Shown here: positions 1 through 6,648 of the stretch, piece after piece
Numbering within the stretch: the first letter of the stretch is position 1
How the letters are laid out: every line of letters begins with the position of its first letter
Assembly (NCBI GenBank): GCA_017628935.1
Contig: JAGBYC010000095.1
Location: 1 to 11,606, forward strand
Direction of reading: 5' to 3'
DNA length: 11,606 bases
Source: Clostridia bacterium
GTDB lineage: Bacteria; Bacillota; Clostridia; Christensenellales; Borkfalkiaceae
Position numbers and translations under genes: made by a program
Notes under the pieces: generated by a model
The model's database searches: none
The model's input: the letters and a program-made list of their open reading frames with translations, nothing else
Told to the model about the DNA's origin: nothing

Positions 1-1382
1 AACTTTTTTTGAATTTTAAATTCACGCGTAACGAATATCATTGCAACGCTAAATGAAACAACGTCGGAAATAGGGCCGGCAAATAAAATACCGTCAAGAC
101 CCATAAACGTTGGTAAAATTACAACAAGTGGTAAGAATAAAAATACTTGACGTGAAAGAGATAATACAATGCCGATAAGTGGTTTGCCGATAGCCGAAAA
201 TAAGTTTGATGAGAAAATTTGTATTCCTATAAAAGTTAAACACGATAAGAATATTCGCATAAACTTAACGGCAAACTCAAAGTAAAGTTCGTTACCATCA
301 CCAAACACGCTGATAATTTGGCGTGGGAATATTTGGAAGCAAGCCGTACCTATAAGGGCAACTATCGTGCACACTTTAACTACGGTAATATACGTTTCTT
401 TAACACGGCTATATTGTTCTGCGCCGTAGTTAAAGCCGAATATAGGTTGCGAACCTTGTGCAAAACCTATAAATACCGAGATGAAAATGCCGTTAACCTT
501 CATAATTACGCCACACGCTGCAAGTGGAATTTCTGCACCGTAAATTGATAACGCGCCGTATGTAGTTATAACGTTATTTAAGGTAACTTGAACTATTGCA
601 ATGGCTACTTGGTTAAAGCAGTTAGATAAACCAAGCGACGCAACTTTAGCCCACATTTTAAGGTCGATATTAAAAAGGCTTTTGTTAAGTTTTACACTTT
701 TAAATCTAAATATATATACAAACGCAATTAAAAATGAAATTACTTGTGAAATAACGGTGGCAATAGCAGCACCCTTAACACCCATATCAAATACGAAAAT
801 GAAAATAGGGTCTAAAATAGTGTTAACGATAGCACCTGCAAGCATACAAATCATAGAATAGCGTGGGTTGCCGTCAGCACGAATTAAGTTACTTAAAGAG
901 TTAGTTACAATTAAAAACGGAAAGCCTATTGCAACGTATCTAACGTAGTCGGTTACGTAAGGTAAAACTTCAGTAGTAGCGCCAAACGCAACGGCAAGGT
1001 AAGGTAAAAACACTTCTACTATCACGGTATAAATTATACTTAAAATAGAAGTCATAAAAATAGCCGTACCTACGCATTTAGACGCCAAAGCCTCATCTTT
1101 TCTACCTAAAGAAAGTGAAAAAAGCGACGCGCTTCCTATACCTACAAGTAGCGAAATTGCTAAACAAATAGTAGTAAGTGGAAAGGCTACGTTGGTGGCG
1201 GCGTTGCCAAGCATACCTACGCCTTGACCTATAAACACTTGGTCAACAATGTTATATAACGCGCTAACTATCATTGCTATAATACTTGGTATAGCAAACT
1301 TTTTAAGTAGCGTTGAAATTTTTTCATACCCTAACGGGTTGCCTAAATTTTTAGTTGGCTGTATCGTTTGTGAGTTTTGCAT
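1..1382 (-). CDS. MATE family efflux transporter, C-terminal end cut by window edge
   Basis: Integral inner-membrane protein of the multidrug and toxic compound extrusion (MATE) family, which exports cationic drugs or metabolites in exchange for Na+ or H+. Reading the minus strand from the ATG at 1382-1380 gives 460 uninterrupted residues to the window edge without a stop. MATE proteins are usually about 450-480 residues, so only a few residues should be missing. The N-terminal part shows the family signature: a cytoplasmic stretch with NPLGYEKI, then helix 1 (FAIPSIIAMIVSALYNIVDQ) followed by VFIGQGVGMLGNAA. Later hydrophobic segments include LDPIFIFVF, in the loop before helix 6, and GFAQGSQPIFGFNYGA, typical of the start of the second half. 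A purine-rich AAGGAAG lies just upstream of the ATG, and a promoter is visible at 1413-1442. The gene appears monocistronic at its 5' end. The substrate cannot be read from sequence. The family is a confident call; specificity is unknown. Confidence 0.93.
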   Translation of the reverse strand, partial: MQNSQTIQPTKNLGNPLGYEKISTLLKKFAIPSIIAMIVSALYNIVDQVFIGQGVGMLGNAATNVAFPLTTICLAISLLVGIGSASLFSLSLGRKDEALASKCVGTAIFMTSILSIIYTVIVEVFLPYLAVAFGATTEVLPYVTDYVRYVAIGFPFLIVTNSLSNLIRADGNPRYSMICMLAGAIVNTILDPIFIFVFDMGVKGAAIATVISQVISFLIAFVYIFRFKSVKLNKSLFNIDLKMWAKVASLGLSNCFNQVAIAIVQVTLNNVITTYGALSIYGAEIPLAACGVIMKVNGIFISVFIGFAQGSQPIFGFNYGAEQYSRVKETYITVVKVCTIVALIGTACFQIFPRQIISVFGDGNELYFEFAVKFMRIFLSCLTFIGIQIFSSNLFSAIGKPLIGIVLSLSRQVFLFLPLVVILPTFMGLDGILFAGPISDVVSFSVAMIFVTREFKIQKK

Positions 1383-1412
1383 TTTCTCTTCCTTAACTTA
1401 AATAACTACGTT

Positions 1413-1442
1413 ATTTTAACACACTTAATTTTACATAGTCAA
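1413..1442 (-). promoter_or_regulatory. Sigma-A-type promoter of the MATE gene with adjacent inverted repeat
   Basis: On the minus strand TTGACT (1442-1437) and TAAAAT (1418-1413) are separated by 18 bp, about 30 bp ahead of the MATE start codon. A perfect inverted repeat AAATAAC-TAC-GTTATTT (1400-1416) overlaps the downstream edge of the -10 and the expected transcription start, where a repressor could bind. The promoter is supported by motif match and position only. The operator role is inference. Confidence 0.6.
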
Positions 1443-1473
1443 CTTTTTTACGCCCTTTTACACATAATAAAAT

Positions 1474-1499
1474 AAAAGTCCGCTTTATAACGGACTTTT
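1474..1499 (-). terminator. Rho-independent terminator of the DUF4432 gene
   Basis: Perfect 9-bp stem AAAAGTCCG / CGGACTTTT with an 8-base loop. It lies 6 bp past the stop codon of the minus-strand gene ending at 1506 and is followed on that strand by a T-rich run (ACTTTTATTTTATT). Confidence 0.85.
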
Positions 1500-1505
1500 A
1501 ATTTG

Positions 1506-2414
1506 TTAAATATTTTCAACTGTCATTTCAATAAAGAAGTTTACGCTTTCGCCTGCGTCAATGGTGTTATATTTAAAACCTTCGTAAATATGCGTAGTAG
1601 TTGGCTCTAAACCTAAGGCGTAGTCGCCTGCCGCCATACTCTTCCATTCAACGAAGCAAGGCAACGTATCTTTAGAATATTTGATGGTAAATTTCTTTTT
1701 AAGTTTGTCGTTCACAACTGAAACGGTTGGGTCGTTTAAAATTAAGTTGTAGCAAGTTTCTTCTTTGCCTGCAACTGGCTCTTCAATAATTAACGCCTTT
1801 TCAATATTTTCACGCGCCCATTCTGTATGAGGCTCAAACCCTTTAACGTCGGCAATAATTTTTGCGCCTTCGTCAAGCATAGGATACCCTAAATTTACGT
1901 GATAAAGAACGCAATACTCTCCTGGAACGTACGCTTTATTCATAAGCGTATCTTCAACGCGAACGGTGTTAGAGTTTATTGCACTTGTAACTTTACGTTT
2001 AACAACTAAATTTTTGCCAAATAACGCACCGTCTACTATAATTGCTTCAACTAAAATTCCGTTTTCATCACACTCAACTTTAGTTACGCTTGATTTAAGT
2101 AAGTGGTATGTGCCGTGCATTTCGTAGCCTTCGTGTTCGCCTATATTATCAAGCCCACAAGTGTAAAGCATACCACCTTCAAAACGGTTTAAGAACGGCA
2201 ACGTAGAATCAACGAAAGCGTTTTTTGATAAGAAAGAAATATTAGTTCCGTTATGATAAAGTTGCATAATATCTAAGCCCTTGCTTTCGTTAAGTAAAAA
2301 ACGAATAACGCCGTTATTACAGTCGATAACGTTTAAGCCTGCTTCTTTACCAGACGTAATTTGGTATCTTGTTGCTGATGCTATTTGTTGAAAATTGTTA
2401 ATTTTACCGTTCAT
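1506..2414 (-). CDS. Aldose 1-epimerase-like protein (DUF4432 family)
   Basis: 302-residue cytoplasmic protein resembling the DUF4432 branch of the galactose mutarotase-like beta-sandwich superfamily, whose members bind or epimerise sugars at the anomeric carbon. Supporting landmarks are LNESKGLDIMQL near residues 41-52, GGMLYTCGLDNIG at 80-92, EMHGTYH at 98-104 (candidate catalytic His100), LYHVNLGYPMLD at 170-181 (candidate His172) and YALGLEPTT at 265-273 (candidate base Glu270). This His/His/Glu arrangement matches the known mutarotase layout. Length is normal for the family and no signal peptide is seen. AAAGGTGAATT precedes the ATG. It lies 21 bp downstream of a 57-aa gene on the same strand and probably shares its transcript, which ends at the 1474-1499 hairpin. 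The physiological sugar is unknown, and no sugar-catabolic partner is next to it. Confidence 0.85.
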   Translation of the reverse strand: MNGKINNFQQIASATRYQITSGKEAGLNVIDCNNGVIRFLLNESKGLDIMQLYHNGTNISFLSKNAFVDSTLPFLNRFEGGMLYTCGLDNIGEHEGYEMHGTYHLLKSSVTKVECDENGILVEAIIVDGALFGKNLVVKRKVTSAINSNTVRVEDTLMNKAYVPGEYCVLYHVNLGYPMLDEGAKIIADVKGFEPHTEWARENIEKALIIEEPVAGKEETCYNLILNDPTVSVVNDKLKKKFTIKYSKDTLPCFVEWKSMAAGDYALGLEPTTTHIYEGFKYNTIDAGESVNFFIEMTVENI

Positions 2415-2435
2415 AATTCACCTTTTAATAAAATT

Positions 2436-2609
2436 TTAATTTATAAGTTCGTATTCAAAAAACTGCGAGCGAAGTTTACTGCCTACCGTTACGCCCATAG
2501 GTAAAAGATATAAAGCAACGAAAACGTCACTTTCTTCACCTTTATCAACTTCGCGTAGATACGCGTACTCACCATCAATTTTAATTATTACGTAAAACTT
2601 TTCGCCCAT
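2436..2609 (-). CDS. 57-aa hypothetical protein, possibly DUF3006-like, apparently leaderless
   Basis: A short minus-strand frame from ATG 2609-2607 to TAA 2438-2436 gives 57 residues rich in beta-prone segments (KFYVIIKIDGEYAYLREV, then VALYLLPMGVTVGSKL). The IDGEYA ... LLP-GV-VG-KL pattern resembles small beta-barrel proteins of the DUF3006 type that pair an N-terminal 'R/K-I-D-G-E-A' strand with 'LP.GVKEGD'. The resemblance is partial and I treat it as tentative. No ribosome binding site precedes the ATG. A promoter at 2616-2644 would place the transcription start on the A of the ATG, so the mRNA would be leaderless. The gene is followed after 21 bp by the DUF4432 gene, so the two form a likely operon. 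That it is a real gene is supported by the promoter, its position and its protein-like composition. Function is unknown. Confidence 0.6.
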   Translation of the reverse strand: MGEKFYVIIKIDGEYAYLREVDKGEESDVFVALYLLPMGVTVGSKLRSQFFEYELIN

Positions 2610-2615
2610 GAAAAA

Positions 2616-2644
2616 ATTTTACCATAAAACAATGCTTTTTGCAA
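2616..2644 (-). promoter_or_regulatory. Promoter of the 57-aa / DUF4432 operon, leaderless geometry
   Basis: On the minus strand TTGCAA (2644-2639), a 17-bp spacer and TAAAAT (2621-2616) lie exactly 6 bp before the ATG at 2609. By the usual -10 to +1 distance, transcription would start at the start codon itself. Confidence 0.55.
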
Positions 2645-2652
2645 TAAATCTG

Positions 2653-2681
2653 TTGCAATTTTTACCCTTTTATTTTAAACT
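2653..2681 (+). promoter_or_regulatory. Candidate promoter of the Nudix gene
   Basis: TTGCAA (2653-2658), a 17-bp spacer and TAAACT (2676-2681) precede the ribosome binding site AGGTGAT (2687-2693) and the ATG at 2697. The same -10 sequence is used by the T-box promoter at 3293. The predicted leader is only about 9 nt, which makes this a moderate call. It is back to back with the divergent promoter at 2616-2644. Confidence 0.4.
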
Positions 2682-2696
2682 TAAATAGGTGATATT

Positions 2697-3230
2697 ATGC
2701 AATTATTTGAAAAAACAGTATCTAGTGAAAATATTTTTAACGGCAAAGTTGTAAAACTTAAAAAAGACGTTGTTGAACTTCCTAACGGTGAAACTGCCGT
2801 GCGTGAAGTTATAACGCACTCTGGTGGGGCAAGCGTTATTGCTGAAGATGACGGATACATTTATTTTGTAAAGCAATTCCGTTACCCTTATAATAAAGTT
2901 TTACTTGAAATTCCTGCCGGCAAACTTAACGACGGTGAAAACCCTGAAACTTGCGCGCTTCGTGAACTTGAAGAAGAAACGGGGCTTAAAGCAAAAAGCG
3001 TTACGCTTTTACATAGCATTTATCCTACGCCTGCATACACAAGCGAAATTACCTATATATATTTAGCAAACGAACTTGAAAAAGGCAGCGCGCATCTTGA
3101 CGACGACGAGTTTTTAAACGTTGAAAAAATTTCAGTTGATAAAGTAAAGCAAATGCTTATAAACGGTGAAATTCACGACGCAAAAACGATAGTTGCCCTT
3201 TACGCTTTCTTTAACAAAGCAAAAATTTAG
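2697..3230 (+). CDS. nudF: Nudix hydrolase, ADP-ribose pyrophosphatase type
   Basis: 177-residue cytoplasmic Nudix enzyme, most like ADP-ribose pyrophosphatase (NudF/YqkG group), which cleaves ADP-ribose to AMP and ribose-5-phosphate using Mg2+ or Mn2+. The Nudix box is perfect: G75-x5-E81-x7-R89-E90-L91-x-E93-E94-x-G96-L97. The catalytic Mg-binding glutamates E93 and E94 are present. Family hallmarks before the box are VKQFRYPYNKVLLEIPAGKL (58-77), which shapes the substrate site, and the N-terminal dimer strands with ELPNGE (27-32). After the box, SIYPTPAYTSE (around 107-117) is the loop that in this group discriminates ADP-ribose. Length is typical of the family. Ribosome binding site AGGTGAT. 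It ends with TAG, which shows that UAG functions as a stop here. No obvious functional link to the neighbours; a housekeeping role in nucleotide-sugar clean-up is likely. Confidence 0.92.
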   Translation: MQLFEKTVSSENIFNGKVVKLKKDVVELPNGETAVREVITHSGGASVIAEDDGYIYFVKQFRYPYNKVLLEIPAGKLNDGENPETCALRELEEETGLKAKSVTLLHSIYPTPAYTSEITYIYLANELEKGSAHLDDDEFLNVEKISVDKVKQMLINGEIHDAKTIVALYAFFNKAKI

Positions 3231-3269
3231 CATTTTAGCATAAAAAAGCGTTAGTTTATAAAAAAATGC

Positions 3270-3298
3270 TTGACAAAGATTTTTTAAAGTGCTAAACT
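3270..3298 (+). promoter_or_regulatory. Sigma-A-type promoter driving the T-box leader
   Basis: Consensus TTGACA at 3270-3275, a 17-bp spacer and TAAACT at 3293-3298, placed so that transcription would begin about 10-15 nt before the base of T-box stem I. Confidence 0.75.
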
Positions 3299-3304
3299 CA
3301 AAAC

Positions 3305-3576
3305 AACTTAATAAAAAGGCTGTGACGAAGACGGTTCTATCAAGCGTTTTCACAGAGAGTTGGGGACGGTGAAATCCCAGCAAAAACTAATAGAAACTTA
3401 TCACTTCCGAGCTGAAAGCCCAAACGGGGTAACCCAAGTAGACGCTTTCCGTGTTTGCTACGTTAGTGCATAGAAGTTGTTAGACTTCGAAGGTGGTAGA
3501 TTATTCTACAATTTGAGTGGTACCGCGAGTATATTATATATGCCCGTCTCAAAGCAATTTGAGGCAGGCGTTTTTT
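3305..3576 (+). ncRNA. T-box riboswitch leader, apparent isoleucine (AUC) specifier
   Basis: tRNA-sensing 5' leader that lets transcription continue when a particular tRNA is uncharged. Visible canonical elements in order: stem I base with GACGAAGAC (near 3324-3332); CAGAGAGTTGG with GGTGAAATCCCAGC (3353-3381), the AG-bulge/distal-loop region; the specifier region ACTTATCACTTCCGAGCTG (3396-3414); linker and stem III with AAGTAG and CGTTAGTGCATAG; T-box core GAGTGGTACCGCG (3515-3527); and a terminator. Aligning ...NNN-A-CTTCC-GAGCTG with remembered clostridial leaders puts the specifier at 3400-3402 = ATC (Ile). The antiterminator bulge TGGT (3518-3521) would pair with a tRNA ending ACCA, which agrees with the A73 discriminator of tRNA-Ile. 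The T-box call is very secure. The specifier assignment is good but was made by eye. Confidence 0.95.
3542..3576 (+). terminator. T-box regulated intrinsic terminator
   Basis: Hairpin formed by 3542-3553 and 3558-3569 around a GCAA loop, with one C-A mismatch and one G-T pair, followed by TTTTTT (3571-3576). Its position just after the TGGTACCGCG element is that expected for the terminator that competes with the antiterminator. The downstream gene has its own AAGGAGG ribosome binding site (3602-3608), so control is transcriptional. Confidence 0.9.
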
Positions 3577-3615
3577 ATTGCATGGCACGCCTAATTAAGT
3601 TAAGGAGGTTTATTT

Positions 3616-5106
3616 ATGGATACACCAAATACTTTAAATCAGTTATCAGAAATCGCTACAAGAATTAAAGAATTACGCGAAATTATGGGTTATTCGATTA
3701 AAGAAATGGCTGAAAAAACTAACGTTAGTGAAGAAACTTACGTTATTTATGAAAGTGGTAAAGACGATATTCCTTTTTCGTTTATTCATAAGTGCGCTTT
3801 AGAGTTTGGCGTTGAAATGACGGCTCTTTTAGGTGGTCGCTCTGCTAAACTTTCTACCTATACAGTAACAAGAAAAGGTAAAGGTCAAGAAACGGTTAAC
3901 GACGACGGCATAAATATTGCTAACCTTGCGCCTAAATTTAAAGGTAAACTTGCCGAACCTTACTACGTTACTTACGAATATTCTAAATCGCAACAAGATA
4001 AGCCTATTCACTTAACTACGCACAGTGGTCAAGAATTCGACCTTGTTTTAAAAGGTAAACTTAAAGTTCAAGTTGGCGAACACACCGAAGTTTTAGAAGA
4101 AGGCGATAGCATTTACTATAATTCTTCTATCCCACACGGCATGATAGCAGTTGACGGTAAAGATTGCACTTTCGTTGCAGTAGTTTTAAGTGGCGAAAAG
4201 GTTGAAGAACCCGTTGTTAGAAAAAGCGTTATGGCCGCTAAAAAAAGTGAAACGCTTGTTTGCGAAAAATTCCTTGACGTTAAAGAAACTGAGGACGGTA
4301 GGCTTCAATCAATTAACTTTAAAAACACCGAAACTTTCAACTTTGGTTTTGATATAGTTGATAAAATTGCCGATAAATACCCAGATAAACTTGCTATGCT
4401 TCACCTTGATAAAAATAAAACGGAACGCCGTTTTACTTTCAAAGATATTAAGCGTGGCTCTAACCAAGTGGCAAACTACTTCACTTCGCTTGGCGTTAAA
4501 AAAGGCGACAAAGTTATGCTTGTTTTAAAACGTCACTACGAATTCTGGCTTTGTATGGTAGCGCTTCATAAACTTGGTGCAGTGGCAATTCCTGCAACTA
4601 ACCAACTTAAAGAACACGATTTTGAATACCGTTACAACGCTACTGGCGTTAAAGCAATAGTTTGTACTGCCGACGGCGATACTTACACTTACGCTGAAAG
4701 CGCCGCTAAAAAATGCCCTCAAGTTGAAAAACTTATAATGGTTGGTGGGGCTAAATACGGTTGGCTTGATTTTAATAAAGAATATAAATTATTCTCACGC
4801 AAATACGAGCGCCCTGAAGATTGTTCGGCTGGCGACGACCTTGCGCTTATGTTCTTTACGTCAGGCACAACGGGTAACCCTAAAATGGCGGCTCATAAAC
4901 ACACTTACGCATTAGGCCACTACGTTACTGCTAAATACTGGCATTGTTGTGAACGTGACGGTTTACACCTTACAATTTCTGATACTGGTTGGGGTAAATC
5001 GCTTTGGGGTAAACTTTACGGTCAATGGCTTTGCGAAGGCGCTGTTTTCGTTTACGACTTTGATAAGTTTGATGAAAACGACCTTCTTCCTATGTTTAGT
5101 AAGTAG
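3616..5106 (+). CDS. XRE HTH-cupin-acyl-CoA synthetase fusion, N-terminal part up to an in-frame UAG
   Basis: Start at ATG 3616, 7 bp after AAGGAGG. Residues about 13-65 form an XRE-type helix-turn-helix (RIKELREIMGYSIKEMAEKTNVS...YESGK). Residues about 110-192 form a cupin with candidate metal ligands His132, His136, Glu140 and His174. From about residue 235 comes the large domain of an AMP-forming acyl-CoA synthetase: the P-loop FTSGTTGNPK (T415-K423 region) and the DTGWGKSLWGKLYGQW motif of the acetyl/medium-chain acyl group. Such enzymes convert a carboxylate + ATP + CoA to acyl-CoA + AMP + PPi. The frame stops at TAG 5104-5106 (codon 497), but the protein plainly continues with [10 protein letters not shown]. 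In relatives this spot reads '[12 protein letters not shown]', so the stop replaces a tyrosine codon. It is the only gene behind the T-box. Without readthrough the product lacks adenylate motifs A4-A10 and would be catalytically dead, though its HTH and cupin could still fold. Confidence 0.9.
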   Translation: MDTPNTLNQLSEIATRIKELREIMGYSIKEMAEKTNVSEETYVIYESGKDDIPFSFIHKCALEFGVEMTALLGGRSAKLSTYTVTRKGKGQETVNDDGINIANLAPKFKGKLAEPYYVTYEYSKSQQDKPIHLTTHSGQEFDLVLKGKLKVQVGEHTEVLEEGDSIYYNSSIPHGMIAVDGKDCTFVAVVLSGEKVEEPVVRKSVMAAKKSETLVCEKFLDVKETEDGRLQSINFKNTETFNFGFDIVDKIADKYPDKLAMLHLDKNKTERRFTFKDIKRGSNQVANYFTSLGVKKGDKVMLVLKRHYEFWLCMVALHKLGAVAIPATNQLKEHDFEYRYNATGVKAIVCTADGDTYTYAESAAKKCPQVEKLIMVGGAKYGWLDFNKEYKLFSRKYERPEDCSAGDDLALMFFTSGTTGNPKMAAHKHTYALGHYVTAKYWHCCERDGLHLTISDTGWGKSLWGKLYGQWLCEGAVFVYDFDKFDENDLLPMFSK

Positions 5107-5136
5107 AATATTACTACTTTCTGCGCTCCACCTACT

Positions 5137-5883
5137 ATGCTTAGAATGCTTATTCGTGGCGACCTTAGTAAGTTCGACCTTTCTTCAATCCACCATATGA
5201 CTACGGCTGGCGAAGCCCTTAACCCTGAAGTATTTAATCAGTTTAAAGCGGCAACTGGGCTTGAAATTATGGAAGGCTTTGGTCAAACTGAAACAACGCT
5301 TGCTATTGCTAACCTTTACGGCACTACGCCTAAAATAGGCGCTATGGGTAAGGCTAACCCTCAATACGACGTTGACGTTGTTGACCAAGACGGTAAAAGC
5401 GTACCTGCTGGTGAAGTTGGCGAAATTGTTATTCACACAGATAAAGCCGTTCCTTGTGGCTTATTTAAAGAATATTACCGTGACGCTGAAAGAACAAGTG
5501 AGGCATGGCACGACGGGTTATATCATACCGGCGATACTGCTTGGCGTGACGAAGACGGCTACTTCTGGTACGTTGGCCGCGTTGACGACGTAATTAAATC
5601 ATCTGGCTACCGTATCGGACCTTTCGAAATTGAATCGGTAATTATGGAACTTCCTTACGTATTAGAATGTGGCGTTTCTGCCGTTCCTGATGAAGTTCGT
5701 GGCCAAGTTGTTAAAGCAAGCATTGTTTTAACTAAAGGCACAGTACCTAATGAAGAACTTAAAAAAGAAATTCAACAATACGTTAAAGACCATACTGCCC
5801 CTTATAAATACCCACGCGTAGTTGTGTTTAGAGATGAACTTCCTAAAACAATAAGTGGCAAAATTCAAAGAAACAAACTTTAA
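5137..5883 (+). CDS. C-terminal part of the interrupted acyl-CoA synthetase
   Basis: Same reading frame as the gene starting at 3616; the homologous sequence begins right after the stop at 5107. 5137 is the first in-frame ATG, but it has no ribosome binding site and falls inside the domain, so independent translation is doubtful. Motifs in order: [11 protein letters not shown] (A4 region), MEGFGQTET (A5, adenylate binding), [14 protein letters not shown] (A7, ribose-binding Asp), [20 protein letters not shown] (A8 hinge) and [10 protein letters not shown] with the catalytic lysine at residue 749 of the full frame (A10). With codon 497 read as an amino acid the complete protein would be 755 residues. 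Every core motif is intact and there is no second lesion, which points to a recent or artefactual nonsense change, or to readthrough. Annotators may prefer one pseudogene spanning 3616-5883. Confidence 0.8.
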   Translation: MLRMLIRGDLSKFDLSSIHHMTTAGEALNPEVFNQFKAATGLEIMEGFGQTETTLAIANLYGTTPKIGAMGKANPQYDVDVVDQDGKSVPAGEVGEIVIHTDKAVPCGLFKEYYRDAERTSEAWHDGLYHTGDTAWRDEDGYFWYVGRVDDVIKSSGYRIGPFEIESVIMELPYVLECGVSAVPDEVRGQVVKASIVLTKGTVPNEELKKEIQQYVKDHTAPYKYPRVVVFRDELPKTISGKIQRNKL

Positions 5884-5890
5884 AAATATA

Positions 5891-5917
5891 AAAAGACGCG
5901 ACTATTCGCGTCTTTTT
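5891..5917 (+). terminator. Bidirectional intrinsic terminator after the acyl-CoA synthetase
   Basis: Perfect 10-bp stem AAAAGACGCG / CGCGTCTTTT with a 6-base loop, 7 bp past the TAA at 5881-5883. T-runs occur on both strands, so it can also stop minus-strand transcripts of the 8227-6008 operon. Confidence 0.88.
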
Positions 5918-6007
5918 GGTTTTTTAATAAAGTTTTTAAACAAGTTGGGCAACGTTTAATTAGATATCGTTTGTTGTTAAAGTGTTGAAACTTTAAAGTA
6001 AACAACG

Positions 6008-6643
6008 TTATTCGATACTTATAATTTCTTTAGCCCAGTCTACGTCAACTATATAGTTGTTTAACGCACCTTCTATATCGGTAGCGAAGAAACTTTTAAT
6101 ATAGTCGTAATTGTCGGCAGAAAGTTCTTTTTTTATATAATAAGTTGCGTCAAACTCTATCATATTTTTATCGCCGTCAACGAAAAAGTACCCTCTTGTT
6201 GCTTTAGCATTTTCGTCAAGTGCGTTAATTGAATTAACGTCTAACGCTTTGTAAATTTCTATAACCCTATCGTCTAAATTAGCGTTTAAAATTATAACTT
6301 TTTCACGAAAATCAGTTGGATTTGACGCAACGCGTAAGGTGTAGCCTTCGTAAGCGTTAGGGTACTTATCTTTCATTACGTTAAAAGTGTTTATAATTTT
6401 GTATAAATCGTCTGGAGGAACGCCGTAAACCATAAACTTTTTGTCTGGGTCGTGATAAAGTAAAGGGTAAATAGTTTTTAGTTTAGCACCACATTTTGGA
6501 CAAGTAATTTTATATAAAGTATCGTCAATTAACTTTTGTTTAAGTTCAGGATTTTGGCGCGCGTTTATAGACCCGTAAGATATAAATTCAACGGGCTCAT
6601 TACACACGTTACAATTAAATTTTATAACTTTTTGTTTTGACAT
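6008..6643 (-). CDS. CpXC domain zinc protein
   Basis: 211-residue cytoplasmic protein with an N-terminal CpXC-type zinc-binding domain. Metal ligands are C11-x2-C14 and C48-P-K-C51. Between and after them are the family hallmarks SINARQNPELKQKLIDDTLYKITCPKCG and YPLLYHDPDKKFMVYGVPP (about 25-77). In most members the first pair reads C-P-x-C; here it is C-N-V-C. The remaining ~130 residues are mixed alpha/beta with no motif I recognise. It is the last gene of a three-gene minus-strand operon, starting 5 bp after the alpha/beta-hydrolase stop. It has no strong ribosome binding site of its own, so translation is probably coupled. The biochemical function of the family is not established. Confidence 0.85.
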   Translation of the reverse strand: MSKQKVIKFNCNVCNEPVEFISYGSINARQNPELKQKLIDDTLYKITCPKCGAKLKTIYPLLYHDPDKKFMVYGVPPDDLYKIINTFNVMKDKYPNAYEGYTLRVASNPTDFREKVIILNANLDDRVIEIYKALDVNSINALDENAKATRGYFFVDGDKNMIEFDATYYIKKELSADNYDYIKSFFATDIEGALNNYIVDVDWAKEIISIE

Positions 6644-6648
6644 AATAC

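Noticed and set aside
318..861. Plus-strand frames of 76 and 86 aa opposite the MATE gene
   Set aside because: They lie entirely inside a long, clearly recognisable minus-strand transporter frame and show no start signals.
3231..3270. Possible terminator after the Nudix gene (AGCATTTT ... AAAAATGCT)
   Set aside because: The loop is long, pairing is almost all A-T and the arm overlaps the next promoter, so it is not a convincing terminator.
3477..3668. 63-aa open frame across the end of the T-box leader
   Set aside because: It overlaps the T-box core, terminator and the start of the synthetase gene in another frame, and its composition reflects conserved RNA elements, not a protein.
5104..5106. 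Genome-wide UAG reassignment or pyrrolysine insertion
   Set aside because: UAG ends the Nudix and XRE genes at the expected family lengths, and no PYLIS-like structure or pyl gene is visible. The position is tyrosine in relatives. A local explanation is preferred.
5969..6009. Imperfect inverted repeat downstream of the CpXC gene (TTAAAGT-gttgaa-ACTTTAA core)
   Set aside because: The stem is weak, AT-rich and has no U-tract. The strong bidirectional hairpin at 5891-5917 is the better terminator for this operon.
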